From contig NZ_JABXKM010000036.1 of NCBI RefSeq assembly GCF_017115025.1, forward strand, positions 1 through 36,574: a stretch of DNA of 36,574 bases. The letters run 5' to 3'. Shown piece by piece: positions 32,782-36,574 of this stretch. The notes beneath the pieces are model-generated. The model saw only the letters and a list, made by a program, of their open reading frames with translations. It was not told where the DNA came from and did not search any database. This DNA comes from Nostoc sp. NOS(2021) (GTDB lineage Bacteria; Cyanobacteriota; Cyanobacteriia; Cyanobacteriales; Nostocaceae). The first letter of the stretch is position 1. Every line of letters begins with the position of its first letter. Both the position numbers and the translations under genes were made by a program.

Positions 32782-33918
32782 ATGTTTCAAATACTAGTAA
32801 TTGATGACGACTATTCAATAAAAATACTCCTGAAAAGGATGTTGGAAAAACAGGGTTATGAGGTAGTTACTGCCAGTAGCGGCGAGGAAGGGATAGAAAA
32901 GGCACTGGCTTACCGTCCAGCACTAATTATTTGTGATTGGATCATGCCGGGGTTGACTGGACTGGAAGTCTGCCACCGCATTAAGAAAGACCCCAAATTT
33001 TCCACCACATTCTTTATTTTATTAACATCCTTAGATTCTGTTGCCGATTGCGTCAAAGGTTTAGATGCTGGTGCTGATGATTTTATCTCCAAACCTATCG
33101 AGCACAACGAATTACAAGCACGGGTAAGAGCGGGATTACGCCTGCATCAATTGAGTAGAGATTTGCAGGCTCAAAAGTTGCTTTTAGAATCAGAAATGTC
33201 AGAAGCAGCAGAATATGTGCGATCGCTGCTGCCTCTTTCCATGACTGAACCTTTCAATATAAATTTCCGATTCATTCCCTCGCGGCAACTCGGCGGTGAC
33301 TGTTTCGATTACTACTGGCTCGATGCTGATTATCTGGCAATTTACTTAATGGATACTGCCGGACATGGCCTCAAAGCGACTCTTCCCTCTGTTTCAGTGC
33401 TGAATCTGCTGCGTTCCCGTGCGCTCAAAAGTCTGGATTACTATCAACCTAGTGATGTATTGAAGGCTTTGAATGATACCTTTCAGATGAATTATCAAAA
33501 TGACAAATACTTTACGATTTGGTACGGAGTTTACAACCGAATCAATCGCCAGTTAATTTATGCTAGTGCAGGTCATCCCCCAGCAGTTCTAGTAACCGGC
33601 ACATCTCCAAGAAAGTCTGAAGTTAAACTCTTGAAAACCCCCGGTATGCCAGTTGGGATGTTTCCAGAGGCAAAATATGTTGATGGATTTTGCAATATTG
33701 AAAAATTCAGTACCCTTTACATTTTTAGTGACGGCGCTTATGAAATCACTAAATCAGATGGCACACTTTGGAGTTTGGATGCTTTTATTCAGCTACTAGT
33801 TAGCTTACAACATCCTGTTGATTGCCAACTTGATCCCGTACTGAGTTATTTAATCGCTTTGAACTCCAAAGATGCTTTTGATGATGATTTATCTATTTTG
33901 CAAATTAACTTTGATTAA
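32782..33918 (+). CDS. Response regulator with PP2C (SpoIIE/RsbU-type) phosphatase domain
   Basis: The 378-residue protein combines a receiver domain (1-122: acidic pocket DDD at 8-10, phospho-acceptor Asp52 in IICDWIMP, Lys104 in FISKP) with a helical linker and a PP2C-type Ser phosphatase (~150-378). Metal-binding motifs of the phosphatase are GGDCFDYY (~171), MDTAGHG (~191), SDGAYE (~317) and DDDLSIL (~367). In this family the receiver is phosphorylated by a histidine kinase, and the phosphatase removes phosphate from a STAS anti-anti-sigma protein. A STAS gene faces it end to end at 33919, a likely substrate. No kinase lies in the window. Confidence 0.95.
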   Translation: MFQILVIDDDYSIKILLKRMLEKQGYEVVTASSGEEGIEKALAYRPALIICDWIMPGLTGLEVCHRIKKDPKFSTTFFILLTSLDSVADCVKGLDAGADDFISKPIEHNELQARVRAGLRLHQLSRDLQAQKLLLESEMSEAAEYVRSLLPLSMTEPFNINFRFIPSRQLGGDCFDYYWLDADYLAIYLMDTAGHGLKATLPSVSVLNLLRSRALKSLDYYQPSDVLKALNDTFQMNYQNDKYFTIWYGVYNRINRQLIYASAGHPPAVLVTGTSPRKSEVKLLKTPGMPVGMFPEAKYVDGFCNIEKFSTLYIFSDGAYEITKSDGTLWSLDAFIQLLVSLQHPVDCQLDPVLSYLIALNSKDAFDDDLSILQINFD

Positions 33919-34245
33919 TTAAGTTTTTGAGACTAAAACCTGATTAAATGCGTCTTGGCTGGGGAATATTTCAAAGACTTTATCCATATTAGTCAGTTCA
34001 AATAATATCCTGACTTGCTCATTAATTGAGCAGAGAACAAGCTTACTATCCGCTGCCCGCAAGGTTTTGAAAGCTAATACTAAAGCTCCCAAACCTGAAC
34101 TATCCATAAACGTTACATCTTGAAAATCAACTAATACAATTTTCGCACCAATTCCTAAAATATCGGTAATATTTTGTCGAAATTCTTGTGAAGTTGTGGC
34201 GTTTAAATTCCCACTGAGCTTAATAACTTTTACTTGTTCTCTCAT
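33919..34245 (-). CDS. STAS-domain anti-sigma factor antagonist
   Basis: The 108-residue protein is a single STAS domain of the SpoIIAA/RsbV type. It shows VIKLSGNLNATTSQEFRQNI, KIVLVDFQDVTFMDSSGLGALVLAF (phosphorylatable Ser49 in DSSGLG), SKLVLCSINEQVRILFELTNMDKVFEIF. Unphosphorylated, such proteins bind an anti-sigma factor/kinase and release its partner. The neighbouring REC-PP2C protein is the obvious phosphatase; the anti-sigma kinase is not in the window. The stop codon abuts the stop of the phosphatase gene with no gap. Confidence 0.93.
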   Translation of the reverse strand: MREQVKVIKLSGNLNATTSQEFRQNITDILGIGAKIVLVDFQDVTFMDSSGLGALVLAFKTLRAADSKLVLCSINEQVRILFELTNMDKVFEIFPSQDAFNQVLVSKT

Positions 34246-34305
34246 AATACCTCACTCTGATTTGTGTAAATGATGCTCTGTTTTCGTTAGTATATCCCAA
34301 TCATA

Positions 34306-34450
34306 AGACCTCTTGCATAAATGCTTAGATTGTCGTGTTGAGCGGAGCGAAATATCTGTGAGATTCTTCTCTCCACTACGTTCCGTACCCTGCGGGAACG
34401 CTGCGCGAACAGAATGACATTCCTGATTTTTTGACTTTTGCAAGATATCT
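34306..34450. mobile_element. Possible MITE-like element with imperfect inverted ends
   Basis: AGACCTCTTGCATAA (34306-34320) and TTTTGCAAGATATCT (34436-34450) are complementary at 12 of 15 positions. Between them are repeat-like CCCTGCGGGAACGCTGCGCG and TTGAGCGGAGCGAAA. There is no coding capacity and no convincing target duplication. Confidence 0.4.
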
Positions 34451-35141
34451 ATAGATCATTTAAAAAATGCTTGCCAGATAAAAAATAAGCAATTATTAAG
34501 CTTCAATGCTTTCTAAGTCTTTTTGAATAGGGCAGTGTAAATTATCAAATGTTTATTTTTATAAAAACTAATTATTGACTTATAATTATAGTCTTACTGC
34601 TAAGAAGTCACTGAGTGCAAATAAGTATCATGATGATTGTCATCAGTGAAGGGTGAAAAGCAGTCGTATCAAGTAGATTAAGAGTGGCGATCGCTCCTTA
34701 AACTTATAAAAAGCACAATTACCATAATTCCTTAACCATAAGGGTTTTACTTACATACTTGAAATAAGTCATGGAGGAATTGAGAAACTCTAGCTAAAAG
34801 GTTTAGTTTTAGCACTGCTAGACTCAAACATGAGGTTTTCTGAGGTTATTGCCTCTACTGTTTTAGTATTCCCAATGTTTGTTATTGCTCAACAGGCTCA
34901 CTGATTTTTCAGCAGAGAAATAGTTGTGCCAGCTAAACGACTTGCGCGATCGCTTAGACCTTTTAGCATCCTCAGTGGTAGGCAGGATGAAACATCAAAC
35001 GTTGGGATATATAGCAGTTGCCAGGTAGCGGTTGACATCAGCTAATGAGAAAACACTGACACCAAGAGACTTTTAACCCTATTAAGAGTTCCCTATTTCC
35101 TGTTCCCTGCTATAGCTGAGAGGAAGGCGAAAATTTGCGTC
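34451..35141. other. About 690 bp without a supported gene
   Basis: A/T-rich with HIP1 sites near 34687 and 34946. A 24-codon frame at 34830-34904 (MRFSEVIASTVLVFPMFVIA) looks like an isolated signal peptide and stops after QQAH. The right end (35093-35110) has CCCTATTTCCTGTTCCC repeat text. Confidence 0.45.
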
Positions 35142-35816
35142 CTAACTCTCTCTAAGAGGACTCACTTTGGCTCTGTAAAGCAGCTTCTCACCTTGAAGGT
35201 AGCCAGTGTAGCGTATCTTGACTATTTCTCCAGGTTGTGCAGTTCCCTCCATCAATTGGTGCAGTTGGGGGTTATAAGGTAATTCTGCTCCCACGGGTGC
35301 GATCGCTTCCACTCCCCACGCCTGTAAAAGTTTTTCTAGGGGTTTCTGCACCAACGGTACTATTTTGACTGCTGCTAGCTGGGGATTTTCTTGCGCTTTC
35401 TGTGCTGCTGTTGGCCATTGCAATAATAAAGACTCCAGCAGTTGCAAACTCGACTGCTGGAATTCTTGTAGTAATATCTCTCGCTGCTGTTCTAGTTGCA
35501 GCTGCGAGCGATCGTACTCTTTTCTTAAATCTGCAATTTCTTCTAATAATTCCTGAGTAGGCGCTGCTTTCTCTTGTAACAACTCTACGGTTGAAAAAGT
35601 TGCGATTAATTCATTCAATGGCATCTGTAGCACTGGCGACAACTTCAGCAGCACATCTACGCGCATCTGCTCTAGCTTTCCTTGTCGTAATCGCAAAAGT
35701 TGACGCTCTGAGACGCCAGCAGTGCGACTCAGCGCTTTAAAACTAGAAATACCCACCTGTTGCATTAAATCTTGCAACAGGTGGGTATTGGGCATTGGGC
35801 ATTGAACATTGGGCAT
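35142..35816 (-). CDS. HTH-coiled-coil protein with GrpE-like C-terminal domain
   Basis: The protein (up to 224 residues) has a helix-turn-helix of XRE type (~residues 18-62, [32 protein letters not shown]). A Gln/Glu-rich coiled coil (~75-130, [30 protein letters not shown]) comes next. The C-terminus (~165-220) reads [25 protein letters not shown] and [22 protein letters not shown], resembling the beta domain of the nucleotide exchange factor GrpE. It may combine regulation with Hsp70 binding, but GrpE-like activity is inference. The true start is unclear: ATGs at 35816 and 35795 both lie in heptamer repeats (giving [11 protein letters not shown]), and one at 35765 lies in a hairpin loop. 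The longest frame is given. Confidence 0.75.
   Translation of the reverse strand: MPNVQCPMPNTHLLQDLMQQVGISSFKALSRTAGVSERQLLRLRQGKLEQMRVDVLLKLSPVLQMPLNELIATFSTVELLQEKAAPTQELLEEIADLRKEYDRSQLQLEQQREILLQEFQQSSLQLLESLLLQWPTAAQKAQENPQLAAVKIVPLVQKPLEKLLQAWGVEAIAPVGAELPYNPQLHQLMEGTAQPGEIVKIRYTGYLQGEKLLYRAKVSPLRES
35751..35786. repeat. 14-bp perfect inverted repeat across the start of the HTH/GrpE-like gene
   Basis: ACCCACCTGTTGCA (35751-35764) is exactly complementary to 35773-35786 with an 8-base loop. In the mRNA this hairpin would fall just after the candidate starts at 35816 and 35795 and could lower translation. Confidence 0.7.
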
Positions 35817-35984
35817 TGGATATTAGGCATTGGATATTGGGCATTCGGTATTGGGTATTGGGCACTTGTACTGAGCGTTGCCGTTGGCGCAGCCTCTCGT
35901 AGAGAAGTATTGGGCATTGGCGATTAAGTTTTTTCTCTATCCCCTATTCCCTATGCCCAATGCCCAATGCCCCAGTCCCTATTT
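35784..35984. repeat. Heptamer arrays (ATTGGGC / GCCCAAT) in both orientations
   Basis: About ten imperfect ATTGGGC-type heptamers run from 35784 to 35865. An unrelated repeat (CCGTTGGCGCAGCCTCTCG, from 35880) follows, and two or three copies of the reverse TGCCCAA lie at 35953-35972. The two arrays can pair. This matches the short tandem repeats typical of heterocystous cyanobacteria. Confidence 0.8.
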
Positions 35985-36476
35985 CTATTCTTCCAGTAAA
36001 CTTCTCAGCATCCAAGCTGTCTTTTCGTGTACTTGCATCCGCTGAGTCAATAAATCGGCGGTAGGTTCGTCGTTAACTTCCTCTACCACGGGAAAAATAG
36101 ACCGTGCAGTTCTGACTACGGCTTCTTGCCCTTCCACTAATAAGCGGATCATCTCCACAGCTTTCGGAACTCCGGGAGTTTCTGCAATCGAACTTAGTTT
36201 GGCGTATTCGCTGTAGGTTCCCGGTGCGGGATAGCCAAGCGCTCTAATTCTCTCGGCGATTAAATCAACTGCTAAGGCTAATTCTGTATACTGGGTTTCA
36301 AACATCAAATGCAACGTTTGAAACATCGGCCCCGTCACATTCCAATGGAAGTTATGAGTTTTCAGATAAAGTGTATAAGTGTCAGCCAACAGGCGAGATA
36401 AACCCTCGGCAATTTTAGCCCTACTCGCCTCGTCAATGCCGATATTTATATTTTTGACTGTTACTTTCGATGACAT
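35985..36476 (-). CDS. dps: Dps-family ferritin-like DNA protection protein
   Basis: Dps dodecamers oxidise and store iron using hydrogen peroxide and can shield DNA during starvation or oxidative stress. The 163-residue protein has the ferroxidase ligands at the expected spacing: His44 ([10 protein letters not shown]), His56 (QTLHLMFE), Asp71 and Glu75 ([11 protein letters not shown]). Length fits the family. AGGAG stands 8 bp before the ATG at 36476. Cyanobacteria carry several Dps paralogues; which one this is cannot be told. Confidence 0.95.
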   Translation of the reverse strand: MSSKVTVKNINIGIDEASRAKIAEGLSRLLADTYTLYLKTHNFHWNVTGPMFQTLHLMFETQYTELALAVDLIAERIRALGYPAPGTYSEYAKLSSIAETPGVPKAVEMIRLLVEGQEAVVRTARSIFPVVEEVNDEPTADLLTQRMQVHEKTAWMLRSLLEE

Positions 36477-36502
36477 AATTTTCTCCTAATTAGGTTATAT
36501 GT

Positions 36503-36574
36503 AATTGGGTATTGGGGATTGAGGATTGGGCATTGGCAAGAAAATTAAGTCTTTAGTCCCCATGCCCCATGCCC
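36503..36574. repeat. Heptamer repeats upstream of dps, running to the window edge
   Basis: ATTGGGTATTGGGGATTGAG and ATTGGGCATTGG copies lie at 36505-36537. Reverse-oriented CATGCCCCATGCCC is at 36561-36574, cut by the edge. They resemble the array on the other side of dps. Confidence 0.7.

Noticed and set aside
35784-35972. Heptamer arrays considered as a CRISPR array
   Set aside because: The units are 7-bp direct tandem repeats without spacers, and no cas gene is present.

Overview
The window looks like chromosomal DNA from a filamentous, heterocyst-type cyanobacterium (Nostocales, Nostoc/Anabaena-like). The evidence is dense HIP1 octamers (GCGATCGC), a tRNA-Leu(UAA) gene split by the cyanobacterial group I intron with Nostoc-type TDNGATT heptamers, the ndhL-DUF3007-trpA gene order, and many Nostoc-style short tandem and palindromic repeats. 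This is inference from content; no database search was possible.

Layout. 1-3.8 kb is an accessory patch: a YefM/YoeB toxin-antitoxin pair cut by the window edge, a broken duplicate of the start of the downstream dynamin gene fused to a decayed hicA-like toxin gene, a large beta-helix/RTX secreted protein, and a decayed ribbon-helix-helix gene with three in-frame stops. 4-9 kb holds a bacterial dynamin-like GTPase, an unknown protein and a Ser/Thr kinase with an SH3b domain. 9-9.7 kb is a nest of repeats, including a small inverted-repeat element inserted in another repeat with a visible target duplication. 9.7-12.1 kb carries an unknown membrane/coiled-coil protein and the housekeeping operon ndhL-DUF3007-trpA. 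The intron-bearing trnL follows at 12.5 kb.

13-18 kb: a conserved unknown protein, a UPF0104-type membrane protein, a LEA-like stress protein, and an Ap4A phosphorylase-like enzyme with an in-frame repeat insertion. 18.3-25.9 kb: an HtrA protease, then a PadR regulator, an RND efflux permease and its membrane fusion protein, plausibly one drug/solute efflux locus controlled by PadR. 26-31.5 kb: a fasciclin-domain protein, another decayed ribbon-helix-helix gene in front of an intact small membrane protein, the LemA-M48 metalloprotease pair and an unknown membrane protein. 31.8-36.6 kb: a DUF1350 hydrolase-like protein, a REC-PP2C phosphatase facing a STAS anti-sigma antagonist (a likely partner-switching pair), an HTH/GrpE-like protein whose start codons lie inside heptamer repeats, and Dps.

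I see no clear undescribed multi-gene system. The most unusual signals are (i) the duplicated dynamin 5' end joined to a hicA remnant, (ii) repeated decay of small antitoxin-like genes, (iii) repeats that have entered or shaped coding sequence (Ap4A phosphorylase, YoeB N-terminus, HTH/GrpE-like N-terminus, RND central loop), and (iv) the end-to-end convergent phosphatase/STAS pair.
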